A stretch of DNA of 64,000 nt from CAILZL01 sp050248275 (GTDB taxonomy: Bacteria; Pseudomonadota; Gammaproteobacteria; Steroidobacterales; Steroidobacteraceae): NCBI GenBank assembly GCA_050248275.1, contig JBFWSR010000003.1, positions 127,870 through 191,869 of the forward strand, in the 5' to 3' direction. Below the pieces are notes generated by a model that searched no databases, was not told the DNA's origin, and was given only the letters and a program-made list of their open reading frames with translations. Below, piece by piece: positions 26,458 to 34,216 of the stretch (position 1 is the stretch's first letter; the number at the start of each line of letters is the position of its first letter). A program made the translations under genes and the position numbers.

Positions 26458-26485
26458 GCCGGGCGCGGTGCGCTCGGCGCTTTTT
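26458..26485 (+). terminator. Rho-independent terminator after radC
   Basis: GCCGGGCGC (26458-26466) pairs with GCGCTCGGC (26470-26478), one G-U pair, with a three-base loop, followed by GC and five T. Confidence 0.8.
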
Positions 26486-26581
26486 CTGACGGACTTGATG
26501 TACTCATGCGGCCAGACAGGTAATGCTGAGCCCTCTGAATATAAGTAAGTCAGCGGCAAAACAAGAAATAAGGAAGGGACA

Positions 26582-26752
26582 GGATTGTGTGAGGGGTGAG
26601 GGTAGCACGTCGTTCTCGCCATCCAGACCCTGTGCGCGCCCGAGGCGGCGTGCTCGGCGAGTCGCGGTCTAGGCCCCGCGAGTCTGGACGGCTGCGCTGC
26701 GACGTGCAGAGCGCGCGCGGGCAATCCCGCCCAGCATGCCTGGAGAAATCCC
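26582..26752 (+). ncRNA. Structured 5' leader, copy 1 (radC-RNA-like)
   Basis: This 171-base leader ends exactly at the DUF6878 start and is closely similar to the leader at 27675-27840. A long-range stem joins 26618-26628 with 26682-26692; its third pair is C-G here and U-A in the other copy, which is covariation. Inside it CGCGG and CCGCG can form a further hairpin. A CGGG-CAAT-CCCG hairpin (26717-26730) sits just before the ribosome site CTGGAG. Context (mobile-element genes with RadC and DUFs) recalls the radC RNA motif, but I cannot check the consensus. Confidence 0.72.
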
Positions 26753-27193
26753 ATGAACGATCCTGACAATCATTCAACTGCAGCCGCTGCTGTACCCACC
26801 GCTGAACCCAGTATCAGTTACGCACTAGATAAGTATCTAAGCTTGGTGCGCGATCGTGCGCTGGCCTATAAAGCAGAGGTCACCATGGTATTGATCGGAC
26901 TGGGCATTGCCCGTCTTGAGATTAACTACGATGGCTGTGGTGATTCCGGACAGATTGAGGAAGTGAGTTTCTGGAACATGGAGGGTGAGTCCGTTACGCC
27001 ATCACTGGATAAACGCACTGCTGACAGGGTGCATCAGTTTTGCTACGACTTGCTGGAAGTGCGGCATGGCGGCTGGGAAAATGATGATGGTGCCTATGGC
27101 ACGTTTGAGTGGGATCTCAAGTCGGACGAACTGATTCACACCCATCACACTCGGTATACCGAAGTTGATACCACCGTACAGGAGGGGCTATGA
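26753..27193 (+). CDS. DUF6878-family protein
   Basis: The 146-residue protein starts at ATG 26753 directly after the structured leader, with CTGGAG as ribosome site. The region IARLEINYDGCGDSGQIEEV followed by VHQFCYDLLEVRHGGWENDDGAYG and a His-rich end (IHTHHTRYTEV) is the pattern of DUF6878 proteins seen on conjugative and other mobile elements. Function is unknown. It is soluble, acidic and without a signal peptide. The stop overlaps the start of the DUF6915 gene (ATGA), so both are translated together under the leader. Confidence 0.75.
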   Translation: MNDPDNHSTAAAAVPTAEPSISYALDKYLSLVRDRALAYKAEVTMVLIGLGIARLEINYDGCGDSGQIEEVSFWNMEGESVTPSLDKRTADRVHQFCYDLLEVRHGGWENDDGAYGTFEWDLKSDELIHTHHTRYTEVDTTVQEGL

Positions 27194-27552
27194 CACATCC
27201 CCTATTTCATGCGCAATCCTCGGTACGGCGCTTCGGTGGTCGCGTTGAGGACTATCAGCCGATCCATGAGTGGCTGGATGCGACCAAGGAAACCTTCTGT
27301 GACTTTCGGCATCGTGCCCTGCGACATCACTCGCAAGGTGTGTTTGAAGCTGAGCGATGCTTTGGTACTGCCATCCGCAATAGTGAAGGGACACTGGTGC
27401 TGGTGCGCTACATCGCTGAGCAACACATCAAGGAAGATTGTGGCGGTATCGTGCCATCAGTAGCTGACTGGTTGTCACGGATTCGCCCGGAGACCTGGAT
27501 GAGTCGGGGCTACTCGTTGCTTGATGCTGATCACACCGGACGTGATCAGTAG
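27190..27552 (+). CDS. DUF6915-family protein
   Basis: The 120-residue product begins HPLFHAQSSVRRFGGRVEDY and contains IHEWLDATKETFCDFRHRALRHHSQGVFEAE, VRYIAEQHIKEDCGGIVPS and WLSRIRPETWM, which I recognise as the DUF6915 pattern. Members occur on ICEs and phage-like elements and are of unknown function. His-rich helices (HRALRHHS, EQH) suggest a possible metal site. It is coupled to the DUF6878 gene by a four-base overlap and is followed by a ~120-base spacer before the second structured leader. Confidence 0.78.
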   Translation: MTHPLFHAQSSVRRFGGRVEDYQPIHEWLDATKETFCDFRHRALRHHSQGVFEAERCFGTAIRNSEGTLVLVRYIAEQHIKEDCGGIVPSVADWLSRIRPETWMSRGYSLLDADHTGRDQ

Positions 27553-27674
27553 TAAGTGTCAGGGGTCGGGCGCTGACAGGACGTTGGCGCTCGATTCAAT
27601 ACAACAGAAACGGTGCAATAAATAAGCGCTATGAATTAAGGCCCTCGGAAATAAGAAAGTAAGAGAAGAGGGCG

Positions 27675-27840
27675 GGATTGTGTGAGGGGTGAGGGTAGCA
27701 CGCCGTTCTCGCTGTCCAGACCCTGCGCGCGCCGGGCGTGCTCGGCGAGTCGCGGCCCGAGCCCCGCGAGTCTGGACAGCTGCGCTGCGACGTGCGGATC
27801 GAGGTCGGGCAATCCCGCCCTTCAGATCCTGGAGTCCGTC
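27675..27840 (+). ncRNA. Structured 5' leader, copy 2 (radC-RNA-like)
   Basis: This 166-base leader ends at the DUF932 start. It shares the opening GGATTGTGTGAGGGGTGAGG and most of its length with the leader at 26582. GCTGTCCAGAC (27711-27721) pairs perfectly with 27770-27780. A CGGG-CAAT-CCCG hairpin (27806-27817) precedes the ribosome site CTGGAG. Two copies in front of two unrelated genes point to a shared cis-regulatory RNA rather than gene duplication. Confidence 0.72.
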
Positions 27841-28665
27841 ATGAGTACCGTACTTGAAATGGTTACCCCCGTTGCCGCCCACGCGTTTCGATCAGCGTTG
27901 TCACCGGAAGCACTACGCGCCATTGCCCCCGCCGTGTATGGCGAGTCCGCACGACCGCAGTTGAGTGAACGCTACACCTTCATTCCCACGGAGCGAGTAC
28001 TGGATGGATTGGCACGAGTGGGATTTTTCCCCGTACAGGCTAGGCAGGTGCGGGCCAAGGCGGGGAATGTTTCCTATGCAAGGCACCTGATTCGATTGCA
28101 ACGCCGCTTTGAAACCGTTCAATTGAAGGATGCCATTCCGGAGGTGGTGCTGCTGAACAGTCACGATGGCAGCAGTGCCTACCACTTGAAGCTGGGGTTG
28201 TATCGTGTGGTGTGCACCAATGGATTGATGGTGGCGGCGGATTCCTTTCCCGGCATCCGGGTATCGCATCGCAAGGACATGCTGGATGAAGTGGTCACCG
28301 GTGCCCTGGAGCTGGCCGAGCGGTTTGAGGAACTGGCGGGGACTGTGGAGCAGATGAGACAGCGGCTGCTGTTTCGGGATGAACAGCTCCAGCTGGCGCA
28401 GCAGGCGCTGGCATTGCGCTATCCCGATCCGGAGCAGCAGGGCATGGCCGCGTCGCAGCTGCTGTTCTGCCGTCGAGACGAGGATTCCCGGGAGAGTGTG
28501 TGGAACATCTTGAACCGGCTGCAGGAGAACGTGTTGAGGGGTGGGTTTATCCGTCATTCCCCCAGTGGTCGATTAGCCCGGATGCGTCGGTTGTCATCCC
28601 TGCGGGAAGAGGTACGAGTCAATTGCAGCCTGTGGTCACTGGCGGCCAGTTACCTGGAGCAGTGA
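27841..28665 (+). CDS. DUF932-family protein
   Basis: The 274-residue protein starts at ATG 27841, right after the leader. The core (PQLSERYTFIPTERVLDGLARVGFFPV, HLIRLQRR, VLLNSHDGSSAYHLKLGLYRVVCTNGLMVA, then a KDMLDEVVTGALELAERF helix) is the DUF932/TIGR03299 pattern of plasmid- and phage-encoded proteins. Function is unknown; members are often near DNA-processing or anti-restriction genes. A long helical segment lies at residues ~155-205. A strong terminator follows, so leader, gene and terminator form a single-gene unit. Confidence 0.85.
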   Translation: MSTVLEMVTPVAAHAFRSALSPEALRAIAPAVYGESARPQLSERYTFIPTERVLDGLARVGFFPVQARQVRAKAGNVSYARHLIRLQRRFETVQLKDAIPEVVLLNSHDGSSAYHLKLGLYRVVCTNGLMVAADSFPGIRVSHRKDMLDEVVTGALELAERFEELAGTVEQMRQRLLFRDEQLQLAQQALALRYPDPEQQGMAASQLLFCRRDEDSRESVWNILNRLQENVLRGGFIRHSPSGRLARMRRLSSLREEVRVNCSLWSLAASYLEQ

Positions 28666-28694
28666 TCAATCAGTCATATTGGCGGTGGTGAGAT

Positions 28695-28730
28695 TGGGAG
28701 AGGGCGTTGGTCGCTCTCTCCCATTTTTTT
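28695..28730 (+). terminator. Rho-independent terminator after DUF932 gene
   Basis: TGGGAGAG (28695-28702) pairs with CTCTCCCA (28716-28723) and is followed by seven T. Confidence 0.88.
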
Positions 28731-28890
28731 GATCCTGGTGTTGGGTGAACCATTGCGACTACTGGGCAGCGGCGGGATGAGTCGGGGGTGGCAATGCATC
28801 AAGGCGGCGAAAAATCACTGCTGAGTTTTGTGTCATTTTGGATAGAAATGCCGGATAGCCTCGCGGCGGCTGTTGTTAAACACTGTGCTC
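28731..28890 (+). other. Intergenic region before mobC, probable oriT location
   Basis: This 160-base space lies between a terminator and the mobC-relaxase operon, where MOBP-type elements usually carry oriT. I see no unambiguous nic consensus. GATCCTGG at 28731-28738 and GGATAG at about 28854 are weak resemblances to TATCCTG-type nic sites. It also must contain the mobC promoter. Confidence 0.3.
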
Positions 28891-29436
28891 ATGGCAATCA
28901 CGCACCTCATTGCAGCGCGCTGCTCATCGGAGACCAAGCAACGATTTCGGGCACTAGCGGCGCGGCAGGAACTCACTGAATCAGCGTTGCTGAAACGCTG
29001 GGTGGAACTGGTGGTACAGGGCGCTGAGAGCAGTCAACCCAAGTCAGGTATGTCGATCACCGTTGCCCGTCATTCCCGGCTATCAGTCCGGCTCAGACCT
29101 CTTGAGCAGCGCGTGTTGAAGGAACGATCAGCGGCTCGCCATCTGCCCCCGGCGACCTATGCGTCATTGGTGTTGCGGGCGCATCTGAACAAGGTGGCGC
29201 CCATTCCCAAAGAAGAACTGGCGGCTCTCAAGCGCTGTATCGCTGAGCTGGCGGTCATCGGTCGCAACGTCAATCAACTGGCTCGGGTGGCCCAGCGCAA
29301 TGGTCAGGTCACCGGCCCCACTCGGGCCGAGGTCCTGGCCATGGTGCAGGTGTGTACCACGATGCATGCGCGGTTCAAGGAGCTTCTCATGGCCAACCTG
29401 ATGTCCTGGGAGAGTGGCTATGTCGAACCAAAGTAG
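28891..29436 (+). CDS. mobC: MobC-like relaxosome accessory protein
   Basis: ATG 28891 is chosen over a TTG at 28873, giving 181 residues. The N-terminal third resembles a ribbon-helix-helix DNA-binding unit (SSETKQRFRALAARQELTES). The C-terminal part (EELAALKRCIAELAVIGRNVNQLARVAQ, then a helical AMVQVCTTMHARFKELL) is the MobC pattern. MobC proteins open DNA near nic and help the relaxase. The gene overlaps the relaxase gene by 17 bases, so translation is probably coupled. Confidence 0.82.
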   Translation: MAITHLIAARCSSETKQRFRALAARQELTESALLKRWVELVVQGAESSQPKSGMSITVARHSRLSVRLRPLEQRVLKERSAARHLPPATYASLVLRAHLNKVAPIPKEELAALKRCIAELAVIGRNVNQLARVAQRNGQVTGPTRAEVLAMVQVCTTMHARFKELLMANLMSWESGYVEPK

Positions 29437-30409
29437 GGGATGGGAAGGCAGGGCGCTGCTGGATCTGACCAGTTATGCCCGGCGTGGCCCGGGGGAACGC
29501 ATCCAGCTGTCGAAGGCGGATATCGAAGTGATCCAGCGGACGGTGTCCCGGACACCGGAGGTCATGGTCAAGGTGCTGAGCAAAGGGGGTCAGAATCTCA
29601 AGGCCGTGCAACGTCATTTGCAGTACCTCAGTCGTGATGGCGAACTGGACCTGGAAACCGATGACGGTCAGGCCTTGAACGGTGCGGGCATCGAAGCCGA
29701 ACTGCTGAAGGACTGGGATCTGGATCTGGAAGAACACCGACGCAGCCTTGCCCTGCGCGTCACCGACAACCGCGCTCAGCCCAAGCTGGTCCACAAACTG
29801 CTGTTCTCCATGCCGCCGGGTACACCCCCTGACAAGGTGTTGGCCGCCACCCAGGCGTTTGCCCGCGAACAGTTTGCGCTCAAGCATCGCTATGCCATGG
29901 TGCTGCACACCGACGAGCCGCACCCGCATGTCCACATGGTCGTCAAAGCGGTCAGCGAGTACGGCGTCCGGCTGAACATCAAGAAAGCCACCTTGCGGGA
30001 ATGGCGCAGTGAGTTTGCCCGGCATCTGCGCGAGCAGGGGGTGGCGGCCAATGCGACTGAACGATCTGTTCGGGGCGAAACCCGCACCACCAAGCTGGAT
30101 GGTATCTATCGCGCCCAGCAACGCGGCACTTCGACGCATCTACTCAATAGAGTGGAATTGGTTGCCAGCGAACTGATGAAAGGCAAAGTTCAGCCAGGGA
30201 AGGGCAAGCCGCGGCTGGTCAGTACGCGCAAGGAGGTACTGCAGGGCTGGCGTGCGGTGCACGACGGGTTGATCAGGAGTGGTCATGCCAAGATGGCGGA
30301 TCAGGTCGAGGCATTCATGATCAAATTGAAACCACCCCATACCGAGCAAGAACAGATTGCTCAGGAACTCCTGCGGCTGAGCGGTGGCCAGTCAACGCGT
30401 GTCAGATAG
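29420..30409 (+). CDS. MOBP-type relaxase (MobA/VirD2 family), short form
   Basis: ATG 29420 (GGGAG upstream) gives 329 residues; a GTG lies six bases earlier. The metal-binding motif is intact: H163 in HTDEPHPHVH with H168, H170 and H172. An upstream LSRDGELDLETDDG segment and KLVHKLLFSMPPGTPPDKVL follow the VirD2/TraI plan; a catalytic Tyr near the N-terminus (SYARRG, residue ~17) is a candidate. The enzyme should nick oriT and pilot the strand. It stops soon after the relaxase domain: no helicase, primase or LPD7 tail. Such tails are encoded separately at 22794-24758. Confidence 0.88.
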   Translation: MSNQSRGWEGRALLDLTSYARRGPGERIQLSKADIEVIQRTVSRTPEVMVKVLSKGGQNLKAVQRHLQYLSRDGELDLETDDGQALNGAGIEAELLKDWDLDLEEHRRSLALRVTDNRAQPKLVHKLLFSMPPGTPPDKVLAATQAFAREQFALKHRYAMVLHTDEPHPHVHMVVKAVSEYGVRLNIKKATLREWRSEFARHLREQGVAANATERSVRGETRTTKLDGIYRAQQRGTSTHLLNRVELVASELMKGKVQPGKGKPRLVSTRKEVLQGWRAVHDGLIRSGHAKMADQVEAFMIKLKPPHTEQEQIAQELLRLSGGQSTRVR

Positions 30410-30506
30410 CGATGCGGGCTGTCTGTATTGAGACTGGGGTTGACGCAACTGCTTTGATATGAACTTCAAGGTGCGTGTAATTTTTGTAGAGTGTGTGCTG
30501 AGGGCG

Positions 30507-30731
30507 TCAAGGAGCCACTGGCCGACTTCTGTCCTCGATGCGCTTGGCCAGCCATCCCTGAATTTCATGCTCGACCCAGCCAACCGCACGGGGTGCCAGC
30601 TGCACCCGTTTCGGAAACTTCTCATCGGCTTCAAGTTGATAGATGGTTGATCTGCACAGGCCGGTCATCTGCAGTACCCTGGGGAGCCGGATCACCTGAA
30701 TGAATGTTAGGGAAGCGTTATCGTTGTTCAT
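30507..30731 (-). CDS. alpA: AlpA-family excisionase/regulator
   Basis: The 74-residue product has the AlpA/MerR-like winged helix pattern: VIRLPRVLQMTGLCRSTIYQLEADEKFPKRVQLAPRAVGWVEHEIQGWL. AlpA proteins help excise integrated elements and regulate integrase genes. It is on the minus strand, convergent with the relaxase gene (97 bases between stops) and divergent from the helicase gene. No integrase gene lies beside it, which is unusual and suggests the integrase is at the other end of the element. Confidence 0.88.
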   Translation of the reverse strand: MNNDNASLTFIQVIRLPRVLQMTGLCRSTIYQLEADEKFPKRVQLAPRAVGWVEHEIQGWLAKRIEDRSRPVAP

Positions 30732-31068
30732 GATTTACCTGCAATGAAATACCCTGCCGTCAGTCTCAGGGCGAGTTGTCACTGAGTACTAAATTATCCA
30801 GATGCGGTACAAGAAGGGCAGAGGGTGTTTGTTAGCAGAATGTGCGCATACTCGACTGCGACCGGGATCGAGTTGTCCACCTATAGCAGGGGTTGGAGAT
30901 GGGCGGATTGAGGAGGTAGAAACCGGCTCAAAGCAGTCATTCGAGTCAGCAATCCGATTTCCTCGTTAGCGGCCATCCGAACGGCCCCATTTGTGTACTA
31001 TTGCCGTTAGAGGGCGAGGCCATAAGGATGCCCATGATTTTCTTTAGTCAATCGGAACTTGACAATCA
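30732..31068. other. Divergent intergenic region between alpA and the helicase gene
   Basis: These 337 bases carry the promoters of two divergent genes. I see no open frame with protein-like content and no strong stem-loop. A TACTAT at 30996-31001 could be a -10 box for the helicase gene; no convincing -35 box is seen. Confidence 0.3.
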
Positions 31069-33768
31069 ATGACTTCGGTAAGTAAGCAGATTCTTAGTGC
31101 GGACGAGGCGATCTGTCGGAACATCGAATCACTCGGTGATCAGCGGGCATTACTCTCTCAGAACATTCTTTCTCAGCTCCGGAATCTGGTCGAGGGGATT
31201 GCTGTCCGTCTCCACGCAAACTCACCCGATACCGAATTCAACTACCACGCCGTAGAACCGGGACTTGCCTTCGTCAAGAGCAAAGCAAAGTTCAGCTTCC
31301 TCGGAAAGTTCCACAAACTGATTGCGAAAAGTGCTTCCCATTACACCCTGGACGGAGATGCTTCCGAACGTTTGATGCTGAAGTATTACGAGTACCTCTA
31401 CCGCATCCGCAGTTTGCTTCAAGACACCTGTGGGATGGGGGTGCTTGCGAATCTCGAGGCCTTCCCAGTCGACCTCGATCCATCGCTGCGGGAGTACCAC
31501 CAGAAGATCGCAGCAAGAATTGAAGCGGTCCGTTCATCTAGACCTGACAGCAGTACCCGTCATAGGTACTACATTCACAAAACGTGCCCTTTCTTTGTCG
31601 GCGGGCACATCTACTACGAAGTCACCTTCTACCGAGCCATCAACAGGGTGAGTAAGTTCGACCGTATCATCGCTTTCACCGATATCGACATGACTGACAA
31701 GTACGCGGCCATGTTGGCGCTCCGGCGGGACTCGATTCAAGTAATCGGCCAGACAATGCCGATCACGATCATTCGCGAGTGGGAGGTCTCGATCCGCCCG
31801 TGCGAGTTTGACAACTTCGCACGCCTGCTAGGCATCGCCACTTCAGTTCAAACCAACTCTACGGAGTATCACCACCTGATGCGCTGGCTGACGGTAGGCT
31901 CGGGCAGCTTGGTCGATCTAATCGATATGCCCAACGACAAGTACGCGATAATGAGAGCGGCAGGCACAGCTGGCGTCACCAAAGCGCAAATCTTCCCAAT
32001 ATTGGATGAAGTGCGACGCATCGCGAGTTCAGCCGCTCCTGGCCACAACATCCTCCGATATCTCATGCTGCGGATGCACAACCAAATCGTCAAACCGCTA
32101 CATTACCAAGAGGGCTGTGGCCGTCTCTCCGGGCTGAAACTTCCGTACGGCTGCATTCCCTTCGATGACATGCCGTTCTGTACGTCGCTGCCGAGGCATA
32201 ACCCTCGATACTTGGACCTCGCGGAAAGCCTTGATACGACTGGTCGGACCCACGAATTGCTTGTTCGGCGTGTGAAGAACAATGTGGAGCGACACGGAAT
32301 CCTCTACACGCCCGTAGTCGAGCTTGAGGAGTTCGGAAATATCAACAACTCGATCTCAGCTTACAACAATAAGCTCTACCACACGCATACGGAACGTCGG
32401 CTCGTGTTCGATAAGGGACACGTCTTCGTTTGCGGATATGAGAACGACACCTTCGCTATCGTCGAGAAACTTCAGGGGTACGCATCGACCGGGATTGCAG
32501 GCTACACCCAAGCCGTCGAGCGTTGGCTGGATGAAACATCTCGTAGCATCGACGACCCGGCGAAGAAGGATGCGCTTAAGTTGTTGTTCAGCCAATCGCG
32601 CGTGGCTCTGGTCTACGGAGCCGCTGGCACTGGCAAGTCAACGATGGTGGATCACATCGCACACTACTTCAACGATAAGGAAAAGCTCTTTCTCGCACAC
32701 ACCAATCCAGCAATAGACAATCTCAAGCGCAAGGTAACCGCGCAGAACTCGGACTTCCGAACGATCAGCAGCCATATCTCTAGAAAAGCTACCGATCCGG
32801 AGTATGACCTCCTCATCATTGACGAGTGCAGCACCGTGAGCAACACAGACCTAGTAAAGGTGTTGGATAAGACCTCCTTCAAGCTGTTGGTACTCGTCGG
32901 CGACGTCTATCAGATAGAGTCGATCCAGTTCGGCAACTGGTTCGGCATCATTCGCTCATTCATTCCGAGCACGTCGGTTTTCGAGCTAACGACGCCTTTC
33001 AGAACCAAGAACGACTCACTCTTGAGCTTCTGGAACAAAGTTCGGGCCATCGAAGACGACCTCGCCGAGGTCATGGCCCGCAACGGATACTCTACTGTGT
33101 TCGACAAGACGCTGTTCGAGACCCAGGCACAGGATGAGATCATACTGTGCCTGAACTACGACGGCCTCTATGGTATCAACAACATCAACCGATTCCTGCA
33201 GAGCGGCAACCCCGGTGCAGCAACTACTTGGCGGGTCTCCACGTACAAGATCGGCGATCCCGTTCTCTTCAACGAGACCGAGAGGTTTCGACCGGTGATC
33301 TACAATAACCTCAAAGGATGGATCGTCGGCATCGAGCAGGCTCCTGGCCGGATTCAATTTGATGTCGAGCTCGACAGACCGCTCAGTGAGTTCGACGTCG
33401 ACGGAGATGAGCTCGAATGGATTGGCGGCTCGACAGTGCGCTTCTCCGTTTACGATTACGAGGCTAGTGACGAGGACGACGACTCCTTGAACACTACCGT
33501 GCCATTTCAAGTGGCCTATGCCGTTTCGATCCACAAGGCTCAGGGTCTCGAGTACGACTCCGTTAAAATCGTCATCACCGATGCTAACGAAGACGACATC
33601 ACGCACAGCATCTTCTACACAGCCGTTACTCGGGCGCGCGAGCGCCTGCGGATCTTCTGGACGCCTGAGACGCAACAGGGCGTTCTACAGAGCCTTCGCC
33701 GCATCGCCAGCTCAAAGGACGTCGCTCTTCTCGCTAGTCGTCGTGGCCTTAGGCCGGTCATCGGATGA
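31069..33768 (+). CDS. Large protein with C-terminal SF1 (RecD-like) helicase
   Basis: The 899-residue protein has two parts. Residues ~1-480 match nothing I recognise; they are mixed alpha/beta without signal peptide or membrane segments. Residues ~485-899 are a superfamily 1 helicase of RecD/TraA type: Walker A GAAGTGKST (517-525), Walker B LLIIDECS (D585, E586), GDVYQIESIQFG as motif III, a RecD-like SH3-type insert (VYNNLKGWIVG-like), SIHKAQGLEYDSV (820-832) and FYTAVTRARERL (849-860). It is the last gene before the tRNA-Pro boundary and transcribed alone. Cargo or defence against invading DNA is plausible; this is inference. Confidence 0.82.
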   Translation: MTSVSKQILSADEAICRNIESLGDQRALLSQNILSQLRNLVEGIAVRLHANSPDTEFNYHAVEPGLAFVKSKAKFSFLGKFHKLIAKSASHYTLDGDASERLMLKYYEYLYRIRSLLQDTCGMGVLANLEAFPVDLDPSLREYHQKIAARIEAVRSSRPDSSTRHRYYIHKTCPFFVGGHIYYEVTFYRAINRVSKFDRIIAFTDIDMTDKYAAMLALRRDSIQVIGQTMPITIIREWEVSIRPCEFDNFARLLGIATSVQTNSTEYHHLMRWLTVGSGSLVDLIDMPNDKYAIMRAAGTAGVTKAQIFPILDEVRRIASSAAPGHNILRYLMLRMHNQIVKPLHYQEGCGRLSGLKLPYGCIPFDDMPFCTSLPRHNPRYLDLAESLDTTGRTHELLVRRVKNNVERHGILYTPVVELEEFGNINNSISAYNNKLYHTHTERRLVFDKGHVFVCGYENDTFAIVEKLQGYASTGIAGYTQAVERWLDETSRSIDDPAKKDALKLLFSQSRVALVYGAAGTGKSTMVDHIAHYFNDKEKLFLAHTNPAIDNLKRKVTAQNSDFRTISSHISRKATDPEYDLLIIDECSTVSNTDLVKVLDKTSFKLLVLVGDVYQIESIQFGNWFGIIRSFIPSTSVFELTTPFRTKNDSLLSFWNKVRAIEDDLAEVMARNGYSTVFDKTLFETQAQDEIILCLNYDGLYGINNINRFLQSGNPGAATTWRVSTYKIGDPVLFNETERFRPVIYNNLKGWIVGIEQAPGRIQFDVELDRPLSEFDVDGDELEWIGGSTVRFSVYDYEASDEDDDSLNTTVPFQVAYAVSIHKAQGLEYDSVKIVITDANEDDITHSIFYTAVTRARERLRIFWTPETQQGVLQSLRRIASSKDVALLASRRGLRPVIG

Positions 33769-34082
33769 TTTAGATCGTCAACGGCACAGGGTTGGGGGAT
33801 CGGGGGTATTTGCGCGATTGTCCGCTTCGATGAATTCAAACGACTGCTTCGGAGCAGTACCGACTTCCGCTCAGTGATGTTTATGTCGTTTTGGATGGAC
33901 AATTCTGGAGGCGGCAATTCCAACAACTTCTCATGCATGTCCAATCAGAAATGCTGAAGCACTTAACCCTGAATGAGAAATAGCTAGATCACCAAATCAC
34001 GAATGGCCCCTATTTGGCCCCTAATATGAAATCTAGGTGGACCCTATTGGGTAGCGTTGATAGAGAAGTGCAGGAAAAACAA
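33769..34082. other. Element right-end region with tandem TGGCCCCTA repeats
   Basis: The 314 bases between the helicase gene and tRNA-Pro hold no gene. TGGCCCCTA occurs at 34004-34012 and 34015-34023, an 11-base period, 60 bases from the tRNA 3' end. This is where integrase or excisionase arm sites of an attachment region would lie. No second copy of the tRNA 3' end is found in the window, so the left attachment site is not in view. Confidence 0.45.
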
Positions 34083-34159
<77 letters not shown>

Positions 34160-34216
34160 ATGCAGGTCATCAACTTCTAACTTGGACTATTTGGGCGGCA
34201 GGTTTGAATCAGCTTG

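Larger units (their letters stand above)
9691..34082. mobile_element. Integrative conjugative element backbone, right end at tRNA-Pro
   Basis: The stretch holds an FlhC-like activator, virB2 to virB11, virD4, relaxase-tail-like genes, a toxin-antitoxin pair, radC, DUF6878, DUF6915 and DUF932 genes, mobC, a relaxase, alpA and a large helicase protein. It stops at the 3' end of a tRNA-Pro gene, a common integration site. No integrase and no second copy of the tRNA 3' end lie inside the window, so the left boundary is unknown. The listed start is simply the first gene of the conjugative backbone. The metal cluster at 1-9554 may also belong to the element. Confidence 0.8.

Noticed and set aside
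26582..27840. CRISPR array
   Set aside because: Only two repeat copies of ~170 bases separated by genes; no short regular repeats with spacers anywhere in the window.
28731..28890. Firm oriT call
   Set aside because: Location fits, but no clear nic sequence with adjacent inverted repeat could be identified by eye; kept only as a low-confidence region.
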